DNA from: Sphaerisporangium siamense
GTDB taxonomy: Bacteria > Actinomycetota > Actinomycetes > Streptosporangiales > Streptosporangiaceae
Assembly: GCF_014205275.1 (NCBI RefSeq)
Contig: NZ_JACHND010000001.1
Span: forward strand, 3,472,001-3,536,000
Length of the DNA: 64,000 bases
Reading direction: 5' to 3'
The position numbers and the translations under genes were made by a program. The notes under the pieces are model-generated. The model saw nothing but the letters and a program-made list of their open reading frames with translations. It searched no databases and was not told the origin of the DNA. Of this stretch, positions 16,804 to 24,535 are shown piece by piece (position 1 is the first letter of the stretch; each line of letters opens with the position of its first letter).

Positions 16804-17551
16804 ACGCCCGGTCGCGGCGCGCCGGGCGCAGCAGGGTGCGCACCCGCGCGGCCAGCAGGCCGCGGACCATGCCGGGGGCCATGAGCGCGATGAGCACGGC
16901 CGACGCCCACGGCAGCTCACCGCCGCCGCCCTTCCACCGCACCGGGTGCCCGGCGACCCGGTACCCCCGCGCGGCAAGAGTGTGCAGGAGCTCGACGTCG
17001 AACGCCCACGAGCGCCACGACGACCGGGCCAGCCCGGCGCGCGCGGCGGCGCGGGTCATGACCTTCAGCGGCGTCTGGGTGTCCCGCACGGGCAGGCGCG
17101 GGAACAGCAGGCGCGTCAGGCGGACGAACCCGTTGGTCTTCGCCCGGCGCGTAGCGCTCCAGTCGTGCTGGTCGCGCTGCGCCACCAGGCAGTCGGCCTC
17201 GCCGTCCCGCACGCGGGCGACCATCGCGCGCAGGTCGTCCGGCCCCGCCTCCCACCCGTGGTCGGCGTCGAGGTAGGACACGATCCGGCCGCGCGCCTGG
17301 GCGAGGCCGTGCCGGACGGCGGCGGCCTTGGCCCCCGGCGCCTCCAGCAGCCGCACGCGGGCGTCCACGGTGAGCGCGTAGGAGCGCGTCGCGGCGGCGG
17401 CGGGGCCGGGCGTCGCGGGGTCGGTGACGACGAGGATCTCCGAATCCGGCCAGGCGGCCCTGACGACGTCCAGGGTGGCGGTCATGCCGGTGTGGCCACC
17501 GCGCACGGGGATGACGACCGACAGCTCAGGCTCGGGGGCGGGTGACGGCAT
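16733..17551 (-). CDS. Family 2 glycosyltransferase
   Basis: A 272-residue GT-A fold enzyme: LSVVIPVRGG at residue 10, DSEILVVTDP, and a metal-binding YLDADHGWE motif near residue 92. Later motifs (TQTPLKVMTRAAA and WAFDVELLH) resemble polyprenyl-phosphate sugar synthases. A hydrophobic stretch (AVLIALMAPGMVRGLLAA) near residue 225 may lie in the membrane, followed by an Arg-rich tail. It is the last gene of the minus-strand operon, overlapping the PEP-synthase/RtcB-like gene by 26 bp, and its own 3' end overlaps hypE. Confidence 0.8.
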   Translation of the reverse strand: MPSPAPEPELSVVIPVRGGHTGMTATLDVVRAAWPDSEILVVTDPATPGPAAAATRSYALTVDARVRLLEAPGAKAAAVRHGLAQARGRIVSYLDADHGWEAGPDDLRAMVARVRDGEADCLVAQRDQHDWSATRRAKTNGFVRLTRLLFPRLPVRDTQTPLKVMTRAAARAGLARSSWRSWAFDVELLHTLAARGYRVAGHPVRWKGGGGELPWASAVLIALMAPGMVRGLLAARVRTLLRPARRDRAFSRYAAEDRPRARRRSASPRRRS

Positions 17552-20500
17552 CGACGCGGGTCTCCTTGTAGTTCGCCCAGGGCAGCAGACGGACGACGGG
17601 GCGGGCCACGCCGGTCGAGGCCAGCGAGGCCACGGTCAGCTCCAGGTTCGCGACGCCGTCCCGCCACAGCCGGTGGTCCAGCGGGGTGTTGGCGGGCAGC
17701 CACGACGGGTCGGGCAGGCCGGGCGGGGCCGCCACCGGGCGGTCATGCGCCCACATGGGGATGCCGTGCCCGACGAGGTTTCCCGTCAGGTCGCCGTGCG
17801 GGCCGGGCGCGACGAGATAGGAGTGGGTGCGGTCGGCCCCTATCACGAGCGTCGGACGCGCCTCGCCGTCCGGCCCGGTCAGCGGCTGGATGCCGCGGCC
17901 GGAGCGCAGCCTCCCCGGCCCATGCTCGTACCAGCCGTGGCCGGTGTGGCGGAGCAGCCGCGGCGCGGCGACGCGGCGCGGGTGGTGGCGCTCCAGGGCC
18001 GTCAGGATCGCCTCGGCGCACAGGTGCCGGGTCGCGTACCCGTACAGGACCGCGGTGTCGGCGAACCGCAGGAACGCCTGGGACAGCGGGTCGCTCGCCG
18101 GCAGCCCGAACAGCTGGTGCTCTCCCACCAGGCTCGGCTCGACCAGGCGCAGGTCCAGGCAGCGCCGGGCCATGGGCCCGAACAGGTTCTCGTAGGCCCA
18201 GGCACGGATCGCCGGCGCCCCGGTGTGCACGACGATCACCAACTCGCCGTCCACCACGCCGCACATGTCCGCCATGTTGGCCATGTTGAGCATGTCCGGC
18301 ATGTCGGCCGATGGGGTGAGAGGCTGGGCGGTGTAGAGGGCCACGAAGTGACCGGAGACCGACCCGGCGTGGTCGGCCAGGAGCCGGCGCAGGCCCGCGT
18401 CGAACAGGCTCGCGTCTCCGCGCAGTCCCGCGGGCTGCTCCGCCCCGGGGCCCGGGTCGTACCCGGCGGGGCCGGGCAGCGCGGTCAGCCCGCCTTCGAG
18501 GACCGCGTCGATGTCGACGTCCGGCGCGATCCTGCCGGGGGAGGTGACGGCGATGGCCGCTCTGATGCCGGCGAACACGTGCCCGGCGCGCTCCCGGCTC
18601 CAGCCCGACGGGTCCACACCGGTGGCGATCACGGCGAAGCCGCAGGCGATGTCGGTGACGGCGGTCGGGTAGACCATGGGGTCGTCGGCGGACGTGGTCA
18701 CCGCGACGCCGGTGGGGACGCCGAGCGACTTGGGCGCGACGTCGGCCCACACGTCCACCGCGGTGACCGTCGGCAGACCGGCCACCCGCTCGATGACCCG
18801 CCGCAGAGGCGAGGCGTCGAACCGCCCGGTGAGGTAGGCGTCGGCGAACACCGTCACAGGCGCGGAGACCGCCGTGCCGGGCGGGGATGGGGGCCTGTCG
18901 GGAGGTGTGCGGCAGGGCGCGGGCGATGCCGAGGGGGCCAGCCGCCGGTGCGTGACGTGGGTCGTGGGGTCGCCCGCCCAGAGTTCGTGAGGGAGAGGCT
19001 GGGGCGCGGAGAACCATCGCACCAGTCCGCCGTCGGCGAGCGCACTCACCTGGGCCGCCTCTTCCGCGGATTCGCCCTCGGGAACCAGGACCCCCGGCAC
19101 GCCGTGCCGGGCCGGCGCGCCGGGCGGGCTCACCTGGACCGCCTCCTCCGTGGGCTCGCCCTCGGGGAGCAGGACTCCCAGAACGCCGTGCCGGGCGAGT
19201 GCGCCGGGGTCGGTCAGCAGGGGGCGCGTGTGGTGGTCGACGGCCAGGACGCACGGCTCCGGGGTGGCGGGGAGCCTGGAGACCACCCGCAGGCCGCGGG
19301 GTGTGGGAGGTGGGCGGGGCGCGGGGGGCTCGGCCGGGAGTTCGTCCGGGTCGAGGAGGAGCAGGCCGCGGTCGCCGTCGACGGTGACGAGGTCGCCGTC
19401 CCTGACGACCTCGGGGGCCGTGAGCAGGCCGGTCACGCAGGGCTTGCCGAGCTCGCGGGCCACGATCGCGGTGTGGCAGAGCAGGCCGGAGTCGGCGCAC
19501 GCGATCGCGGCGGCCTTCACCAGCGCGGGCACCAGCTCGGGACGCGCGGGACCGCAGACCAGCACGCCGCCGTCCGGCATGCCCCCCGCGCCGGCCGCGT
19601 CCAGGATCACCGCCGCCACCCCCGCCGCCACCCCCGGCGAGGCCGCCTCCCCGGCCAGCACCCGCCCACCGAAGGGGACCGCCTCCCCAGAAGGCGCCGG
19701 GTCGTCGGAGGGGGACGCCTCTCCGGGAAGCGCGGGGGTGGTGGCGGGGCGGGCTTGGAGGAGCCAGAGGTGGGCGTGGTGGTCGCGGGCCCATTCGATG
19801 TCCAGGGCGTCGCGTTCGAGGATTTCGGTGGCTCGGCGTCCGAGGTCGCGGACGGCGGTCACGCCGGCCAGGTCCAGGGCCGGGGCGCGGCCGGTCGTCG
19901 TGGACGGACGCGCGTAGACCAGATGGTCGCCGCTGAACACGAGCTTGGACCGGCCGCCGGCGGGCCAGGAGATCCACTCGCCGGGCGGCAGGCCGGCCTC
20001 CTCGGGCGCGGCGGGCAGCGCGACGACGTACTTCTCCGCGATCCGCTCGCCCCGCCCGGTGTGGACGTCCGGCCGGACCTCGCCGTTCACGAGCAGGACG
20101 GCCAGCCCGAGCGTGGCCTCGATCCGCCAGTCCTCGCCCCAGCGGGTGAACAGCACCCCCGCGCTCCACGGCCGGATCGCGGGCTGCACGAGGACGGCCA
20201 TCCCCGTGGGCGGCGGCAGGCCGCGCGCGGCGGCGTACCCGGTGACGGCGGGGCCGGTGGCGGAGGCGCGCACCTCCGCGACGGCGCGCCCGACCGCCTC
20301 CACGGTCGGCGCGGCGAAGCGCGAGGCGAACAGCCCGGCGAAGCTCGCGTGCGCGCCGTCCTCGGCCGGAGCCGAGGAGCGCACCACCACGCCGTGCGGC
20401 GCGCGCGCCCGCGCCCACGCCGCGATGCCCTCGACCAGGCCGGACGCCCGGCCCTCGCCGACGGCGGCGACCTCCTCGACGTCCAGCACGATCCCGGGCG

Positions 20501-20591
20501 GGACCGGCAGCCCGGCCCGGGCCAGGACGGCGAGCGCGACGGCCTTGCCCCCGTGCCGCGACGGATCCTCGGCGTCGATCAACGCGCGCAC
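17526..20591 (-). CDS. PEP-synthase-like ATP-grasp/phosphohistidine protein fused to an RtcB-like domain
   Basis: A 1021-residue fusion. Residues 1-285 form a PEP synthase/PPDK-type ATP-grasp domain (HGGKAVALAVLARAGLPVPP, VVVRSSAPAED, AGVLFTRWGED, LDIEWARDHHAHLWLLQARP). Residues 310-415 are the swivelling phosphohistidine domain, with the phospho-accepting His373 in SGLLCHTAIVARELGKP. The PEP-binding barrel of true PEP synthases is absent. After a repeated linker, residues 578-1000 resemble the RNA ligase RtcB: DVWADVAP, VYPTAVTDIACGF (Asp647, Cys650, metal ligands), SGHF (His748), VVHTGA (His789), RHTGHG (His882) and VGHGIPMW (His942, at the place of the guanylylated histidine). The GTG at 20591 follows GAGGAGG and overlaps the previous gene. 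The reaction is unknown: phosphoryl transfer by the N-terminal half to a substrate bound by either the partner protein or the RtcB-like half is inference. Confidence 0.8.
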   Translation of the reverse strand: MRALIDAEDPSRHGGKAVALAVLARAGLPVPPGIVLDVEEVAAVGEGRASGLVEGIAAWARARAPHGVVVRSSAPAEDGAHASFAGLFASRFAAPTVEAVGRAVAEVRASATGPAVTGYAAARGLPPPTGMAVLVQPAIRPWSAGVLFTRWGEDWRIEATLGLAVLLVNGEVRPDVHTGRGERIAEKYVVALPAAPEEAGLPPGEWISWPAGGRSKLVFSGDHLVYARPSTTTGRAPALDLAGVTAVRDLGRRATEILERDALDIEWARDHHAHLWLLQARPATTPALPGEASPSDDPAPSGEAVPFGGRVLAGEAASPGVAAGVAAVILDAAGAGGMPDGGVLVCGPARPELVPALVKAAAIACADSGLLCHTAIVARELGKPCVTGLLTAPEVVRDGDLVTVDGDRGLLLLDPDELPAEPPAPRPPPTPRGLRVVSRLPATPEPCVLAVDHHTRPLLTDPGALARHGVLGVLLPEGEPTEEAVQVSPPGAPARHGVPGVLVPEGESAEEAAQVSALADGGLVRWFSAPQPLPHELWAGDPTTHVTHRRLAPSASPAPCRTPPDRPPSPPGTAVSAPVTVFADAYLTGRFDASPLRRVIERVAGLPTVTAVDVWADVAPKSLGVPTGVAVTTSADDPMVYPTAVTDIACGFAVIATGVDPSGWSRERAGHVFAGIRAAIAVTSPGRIAPDVDIDAVLEGGLTALPGPAGYDPGPGAEQPAGLRGDASLFDAGLRRLLADHAGSVSGHFVALYTAQPLTPSADMPDMLNMANMADMCGVVDGELVIVVHTGAPAIRAWAYENLFGPMARRCLDLRLVEPSLVGEHQLFGLPASDPLSQAFLRFADTAVLYGYATRHLCAEAILTALERHHPRRVAAPRLLRHTGHGWYEHGPGRLRSGRGIQPLTGPDGEARPTLVIGADRTHSYLVAPGPHGDLTGNLVGHGIPMWAHDRPVAAPPGLPDPSWLPANTPLDHRLWRDGVANLELTVASLASTGVARPVVRLLPWANYKETRVDAVTRPRA
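19035..19202 (-). repeat. Two tandem 84-bp coding repeats in the fusion-protein linker
   Basis: Residues 464-491 and 492-519 of the PEP-synthase/RtcB-like protein are near copies (LARHGVLGVLLPEGEPTEEA against PARHGVPGVLVPEGESAEEA). They lie between the phosphohistidine and RtcB-like domains, so they lengthen a flexible arm rather than a catalytic part. The copies are similar at DNA level too, so the duplication is fairly recent. Confidence 0.8.
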
Positions 20592-21562
20592 GCGACCTCC
20601 TCGAACGCGGCGGCGAACCCGTCCAGCGTGAGCGTGAACGCGTCCCAGTGATGGGTCTGCGCGAGCAGGCGCAGCGCCCGCAGCAGGCGCTGCTGGGCGA
20701 CCTTGCGGAACTCCTCCTCGTCGGCGGCCAGTTCGCACGCCACGCCGATCGCCTGGGTGGTCTCGTGGGCGGCGTGGTCGCCCGCGCAGGCCAGCAGCGC
20801 GGCCGCGTACAGGTCGTCGCGTCGCGCGGACGCGCGGCGATGGCTGTCGCGCAACGCGGACACCTGCGCGGTCAGATGGTCCTCTCCCTCGCGGGCCAGG
20901 CGCTCCAGCAGCGCCGAGGCGTGGCGCGGGTCCTCCCAGGGGGTCGCCGCGAGCCCTTGGCGCTGCAGGAAGCCGCCGCGCCTGGCGAAGGTCTCCGCGT
21001 CCGCGTCGGCGGCGCACTCCAGCAGCCAGGCGTGCACGTCCAGCAGGTGGGCGGGCTCGGCCGGGACCATCTGGGCGAGCAGGCAGGCGCGGCCCGCCGT
21101 CCTGTCGCCGAGCACCGCGCTCAGGTGGTCCTCGGCGCGTTCGCGGGGGAGCAGCCAGTTGAGGGTGTGGAACGCCATCACCGCGTCCATCGCCGCCGCG
21201 AGGTCCCGCAGCGGGGGAGGCGGGGCCGCGCCGGCGAGGTGCTCCTCCAGGAGGGCGAGGCCGGCGGTGAGCGCGCGCCGGGCGTCGTCGAAGGCGGCTC
21301 TGGCGGCGAGGGCGCCGTCCAGGGTGAGCAGCCGGTCGCGCACGGCGGCGCAGAAGAGGTCGTAGCGTGCCGCGGGGACGTCGACCACGCCGGGGCGGCG
21401 GACGCGGCCGAGTGGCGCGGGGTCGTCCAGCAGCACGCGGGGCGCGACGCGCAACCCCCTGCCGTACAGGTCGTACTCGACGAGCGCGCCGCGCCCGGCG
21501 GCGCCCTCCATCAGGTCGATCTCGTAGTCGCAGATCACCAGGTCGCGCCAGCGTATCTCCAT
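20579..21562 (-). CDS. Helical partner protein, resembling the middle domain of PEP synthase/rifampin phosphotransferase enzymes
   Basis: A 327-residue, mostly helical protein with no clear catalytic motif. The part around residues 130-180 (AFHTLNWLLPRERAEDHL, AGRACLLAQMV) and the C-terminal third (LYAAALLACAGDHAAHETTQ, FTLTLDGFAAAFEEV) resemble the substrate-binding helical domain that lies between the ATP-grasp and phosphohistidine domains of rifampin phosphotransferase-type enzymes (their xFYLTLDEL signature). The downstream protein lacks just this middle domain, so the two may be a split enzyme. It starts at an ATG behind GGGAGGG and overlaps the downstream gene by 13 bp. The assignment is by eye and moderate. 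Confidence 0.55.
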   Translation of the reverse strand: MEIRWRDLVICDYEIDLMEGAAGRGALVEYDLYGRGLRVAPRVLLDDPAPLGRVRRPGVVDVPAARYDLFCAAVRDRLLTLDGALAARAAFDDARRALTAGLALLEEHLAGAAPPPPLRDLAAAMDAVMAFHTLNWLLPRERAEDHLSAVLGDRTAGRACLLAQMVPAEPAHLLDVHAWLLECAADADAETFARRGGFLQRQGLAATPWEDPRHASALLERLAREGEDHLTAQVSALRDSHRRASARRDDLYAAALLACAGDHAAHETTQAIGVACELAADEEEFRKVAQQRLLRALRLLAQTHHWDAFTLTLDGFAAAFEEVACAR

Positions 21563-21627
21563 GAGGCCCTCCCGCTCGTGGACCTCCGGGGGCGGCGGAG
21601 CGCGGCCGCCCCCGGACGTCGCTCAGG

Positions 21628-21768
21628 TCATCCGTTCAGGTCGGTGGCCGGCTCGGAGACCTTGACGGGCGGGAGGGTGGGAGTGGTGTCGGGTCGCGTC
21701 TCGGCGGCGCGGGCGAGCATCGCGACGAATCGGGCGAGCTTGGAGTCGGCGAGCATGACTTCCGCCAT
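21628..21768 (-). CDS. 46-residue peptide, possible modified-peptide precursor or small partner
   Basis: A short gene between the nucleotidyltransferase (22 bp upstream) and the helical protein (65 bp downstream), with its own AAGGGAGA ribosome-binding site. The product begins MAEVMLADSKLARFVAMLAR, an amphipathic helix like many leader peptides, and ends AAETRPDTTPTLPPVKVSEP plus ATDLNG, a Thr/Pro-rich tail with four Thr and one Ser and no Cys. The tail would suit phosphorylation or glycosylation by the enzymes encoded beside it. There is no transmembrane segment. I know no family for it. The good ribosome site, tight spacing and normal codon bias support that it is real. Confidence 0.6.
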   Translation of the reverse strand: MAEVMLADSKLARFVAMLARAAETRPDTTPTLPPVKVSEPATDLNG

Positions 21769-21790
21769 GGCGGATTCTCCCTTCGGGAGG

Positions 21791-22504
21791 TCACCAGCCC
21801 AGCCGGCTGACCTCCTCGGTTGCCTCGTTGACGTCCTTGATCGTGTCCACGCCCCGCCAGTAGCCGTTGATCTTGTAGGCGGCGAGCCGCTTGTCGACCG
21901 CGAGCTGGGGGAACGTGGTGTCCTCGTGGTCGCCCTTCTCCGGCAGCAGCGGGATCACGTCGGGTTCGAAGACGTAGATGCCGCCGTTGATCCAGTACGG
22001 CAGACGCGGCGACTGGACGAACCCGACGATGCGGTCATGGTCGTCCAGGGTCGCGATGCCCCAGGTGGTCCGGTACTGGGCGAGGGCGATGGTGGCCATC
22101 GCCGCGGCGGTGACGTGCCGCTCCACGATCTCCTCCAGCGGGAAACGGGTGAGCACGTCGCCGTTGAGGGCCAGCCACCGGTGACCGCGGCCCGGCAGGT
22201 GGTCCGCGGCAAACCGCAGGGCCCCGCCCCGGCCGAGGGGTTCCGACTCGACGGCCACCTCGATCTTCATGGGGTAGGAGTGGCCGCTGAGGTGGTCCTG
22301 GAGGACGTCGGCCCGGTAGCCGCACGACACCACCACATGCTCGATGCCCTGCGCGGCGAGCCAGTCCAGCTGCCATTCCAAGATCGTCCGTTCGGCGACG
22401 GGGATCATCGCCTTCGGGCGGTCGTCGGTGTAGGGCCGCAGCCGGGTCGCCTGGCCACCGGCCAGGATGACGGCCTGTCGTACTGCGTTCGTGTCGGTAA
22501 CCAT
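21791..22504 (-). CDS. Sugar-1-phosphate nucleotidyltransferase
   Basis: A 237-residue NTP-transferase: AVILAGGQATRLRPYTDDRP gives the nucleotide-binding loop, PKAMIPV the sugar-phosphate lysine, and WLALNGDVLTRF the metal-binding Asp. Length and lack of a hexapeptide tail resemble RmlA/HddC-type enzymes that make NDP-hexose or GDP-heptose. It is the first gene of the minus-strand operon that ends in a glycosyltransferase, so it may supply the activated sugar. With two phosphoheptose-isomerase-like proteins in the facing operon a heptose route is possible, but no heptose kinase or phosphatase is in the window. Confidence 0.85.
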   Translation of the reverse strand: MVTDTNAVRQAVILAGGQATRLRPYTDDRPKAMIPVAERTILEWQLDWLAAQGIEHVVVSCGYRADVLQDHLSGHSYPMKIEVAVESEPLGRGGALRFAADHLPGRGHRWLALNGDVLTRFPLEEIVERHVTAAAMATIALAQYRTTWGIATLDDHDRIVGFVQSPRLPYWINGGIYVFEPDVIPLLPEKGDHEDTTFPQLAVDKRLAAYKINGYWRGVDTIKDVNEATEEVSRLGW

Positions 22505-22857
22505 GGGCGAACCTTAGCCCCGACCGGGGTGTGCTACCCGACGTGTCGTCGATCGAGGTCACCGTGCCCTCCGGCTCGGCCGGGACCGTCAGCGGCCCGG
22601 CGTTCCTGTGGTCACGTCCGCCCTCCGCGCGCCATGTCGGGAATGTGATCGAGCGACTACCTTGCGTAGCGGGGGTTCTGGACACATGATGCGCCCGCGC
22701 CGTGCGTCTGGCAAGGAATTCTTTGCCGGGCCGCCCGCCAGGGAGGGACGCCGCACGCCGCGGACCGCCGTCGCGCATCCGCGGGCGCGGGCCTGGGTAG
22801 GTCGACGTATGTGAAGAATCTCGGATGAACGACGTGCTCAACGGGGGTGACGATGTC
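22505..22857. other. 353-bp intergenic region between divergent genes
   Basis: No coding sequence is visible. It should hold the promoter of the minus-strand nucleotidyltransferase operon and of the plus-strand gene at 22858. The only marked element is an imperfect 18-bp palindrome, GGCAAGGAATTCTTTGCC (22710-22727), with one mismatched pair, which could be an operator. Confidence 0.5.
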
Positions 22858-23262
22858 ATGACCACGCCATTCGGGACGGAGAGCGCCGGCCGCAGGGTGG
22901 ACCTGGACGAACTGCGCAGGAAGGTCCGCGCCCAGGTCGCCATGGCGGGGGACCGCGCGTTCGCGAGCCCGCCGCTCGGCGACAGGCGTCCACCGCGCGT
23001 CGTGACCGAGGTCGAGCGCGAGGGGGTGCCCTCGACCGACACCGAGGCCACCGCGCCGCTCGGCGTCGGCCCGAGCATGACCGGCAGGGCCGAGAAGATC
23101 GCCCAGCGCGAGCAGGAGCCCGGACTCGAGAAGGGCGGTACCGAGGGGCCCGCCAAGCGGCCCTACGGCCGGTCGGGGCCCGAGCGGCACACGGGCGTCG
23201 GCGTGCAGGGCACCGTCCACGAGGACAGCCCGACCATGCTCGCGGGCGACCAGGGGGGCTGA
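22858..23262 (+). CDS. Small, charged, probably disordered protein of unknown function
   Basis: A 134-residue hydrophilic protein (MTTPFGTESAGRRVDLDELR at the start; many Gly, Arg, Glu and Pro). There is no hydrophobic segment or domain that I know; a short helix (DELRRKVRAQVAMAG) is the only ordered-looking part. The ATG at 22858 is favoured by the GGGGGTGA site before it; an in-frame ATG at 22825 would add 11 residues. It stands alone. Confidence 0.55.
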   Translation: MTTPFGTESAGRRVDLDELRRKVRAQVAMAGDRAFASPPLGDRRPPRVVTEVEREGVPSTDTEATAPLGVGPSMTGRAEKIAQREQEPGLEKGGTEGPAKRPYGRSGPERHTGVGVQGTVHEDSPTMLAGDQGG

Positions 23263-23386
23263 CCGGCCCACCGCCGTGCGGGCCGCCGGGCCGGCGCGGC
23301 CAGGCCCCGCGCGGCCGGACTCGCGTGCGAGGCGTCCCGTCCATGACGGGGGTGATCGACGGCCGCGCCGGTGGCACAGTTGAGGC

Positions 23387-24442
23387 GTGGCGGACGATGT
23401 GCGCATAGGGGTCTTCCTGCTGGCCGCGGGTTTCCCCGGGCGGGATCACGGGGAGGTGCTCACGTCCGCGGTGGACACCGCCGTGGCCGCCGAGCGGGCC
23501 GGGTTCGACGACGTGTGGATCGCCGAGCACCACTTCATGTCCTACGGCGTGTGCCCCTCGGCCGTCACGCTGGCCGGATACGTCCTCGGCAGGACCGAGC
23601 GCGTGGGCGTCGGCACGGCGGTGAGTGTGCTGTCCACCCGGCATCCGGTGGCGCTGGCCGAGGAGGCCGCACTGCTGGACCGGGTGTCGGGGGGCCGGTT
23701 CCGGCTCGGCGTGGGGCGCGGCGGGCCGTGGGTGGACCTGGAGGTGTTCGGCACCGGTCTCGACCGCTTCGAGAACGGCTTCGCCGAGAGCCTCGACCTG
23801 CTGCTGGCCGCGCTGAACCGCCCCCGCGTGTCGTCGGACGGTCCGGCCTTCCGCTTCCGCGAGGTCGAGATCGTGCCACGGCCCGGCGGGCCGTTCCTGC
23901 CGGTCGTGGCCGCCACCTCGCCCCTGACCGCGCGCCTGGCCGCGTCCCGGGGGCTTCCCTTGCTGCTCGGCATGCACGTCGGCGACGCCGAGAAGGCCGC
24001 CATGGTCCGCGAGCACGCCGAGGCCGCCGGAGGGTCACCCGCGCACGCCGGAGGACCCGGGCGGGCGGGACACGTCGCGGCCGGTGTCGCCCACGTGGCG
24101 GACACGACCGCCGAGGCGGTGGCGGAGATGCGGAGGTCGCTGCCCCGGTGGCTCGCGCCCGGCCTGGCCGGGTACCGGCCCGTCGACGGCCGCCCCTACC
24201 GGCCGCGGGACCCCCACGAGTACGCCGACCTGCTGTGCCGTCTGCACCCGGTCGGCTCGCCCGCCCACTGCGCGGACACCATGATCGCCACGATCCGGCG
24301 CACCGGTGTGCGGCACCTGATCCTTCTGGTGGAGGGTACGGGCGACCCGGAGCTGACCCGGGCGAACGTGGCGCGTCTGGGCGCGGAGGTCCTTCCCGCC
24401 GTACGGGCCGCTTTTCGGCATTCTCCGTATATCACGCGATAA
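23387..24442 (+). CDS. LLM-class flavin-dependent oxidoreductase
   Basis: A 351-residue luciferase-like monooxygenase with the usual signatures: AERAGFDDVWIAEHHFMSYG near residue 40, VGVGTAVSVLSTRHPVALAE and LLDRVSGGRFRLGVGRGGP for FMN or F420 binding. A C-terminal segment (PVGSPAHCADTMIATIRRTG) matches the family's conserved (V)GSP...C region. Substrate cannot be deduced. It begins with GTG at 23387 and stands alone on the plus strand. Confidence 0.85.
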   Translation: MADDVRIGVFLLAAGFPGRDHGEVLTSAVDTAVAAERAGFDDVWIAEHHFMSYGVCPSAVTLAGYVLGRTERVGVGTAVSVLSTRHPVALAEEAALLDRVSGGRFRLGVGRGGPWVDLEVFGTGLDRFENGFAESLDLLLAALNRPRVSSDGPAFRFREVEIVPRPGGPFLPVVAATSPLTARLAASRGLPLLLGMHVGDAEKAAMVREHAEAAGGSPAHAGGPGRAGHVAAGVAHVADTTAEAVAEMRRSLPRWLAPGLAGYRPVDGRPYRPRDPHEYADLLCRLHPVGSPAHCADTMIATIRRTGVRHLILLVEGTGDPELTRANVARLGAEVLPAVRAAFRHSPYITR

Positions 24443-24535
24443 AACCCTATTTCACAAAAAGTGGGATGACGGGTCAGGGTGACGCGCCCTACCATTGGCC
24501 TCCTTTCCCCGGTGATATGCACAATTGGAGACCTG

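Noticed and set aside
17424..20651. Very long plus-strand open frame opposite the fusion gene
   Set aside because: It is Arg/Gly/Pro/Ala-rich with no domain, and mirrors the minus-strand gene that has clear motifs. High G+C makes such antisense frames common.
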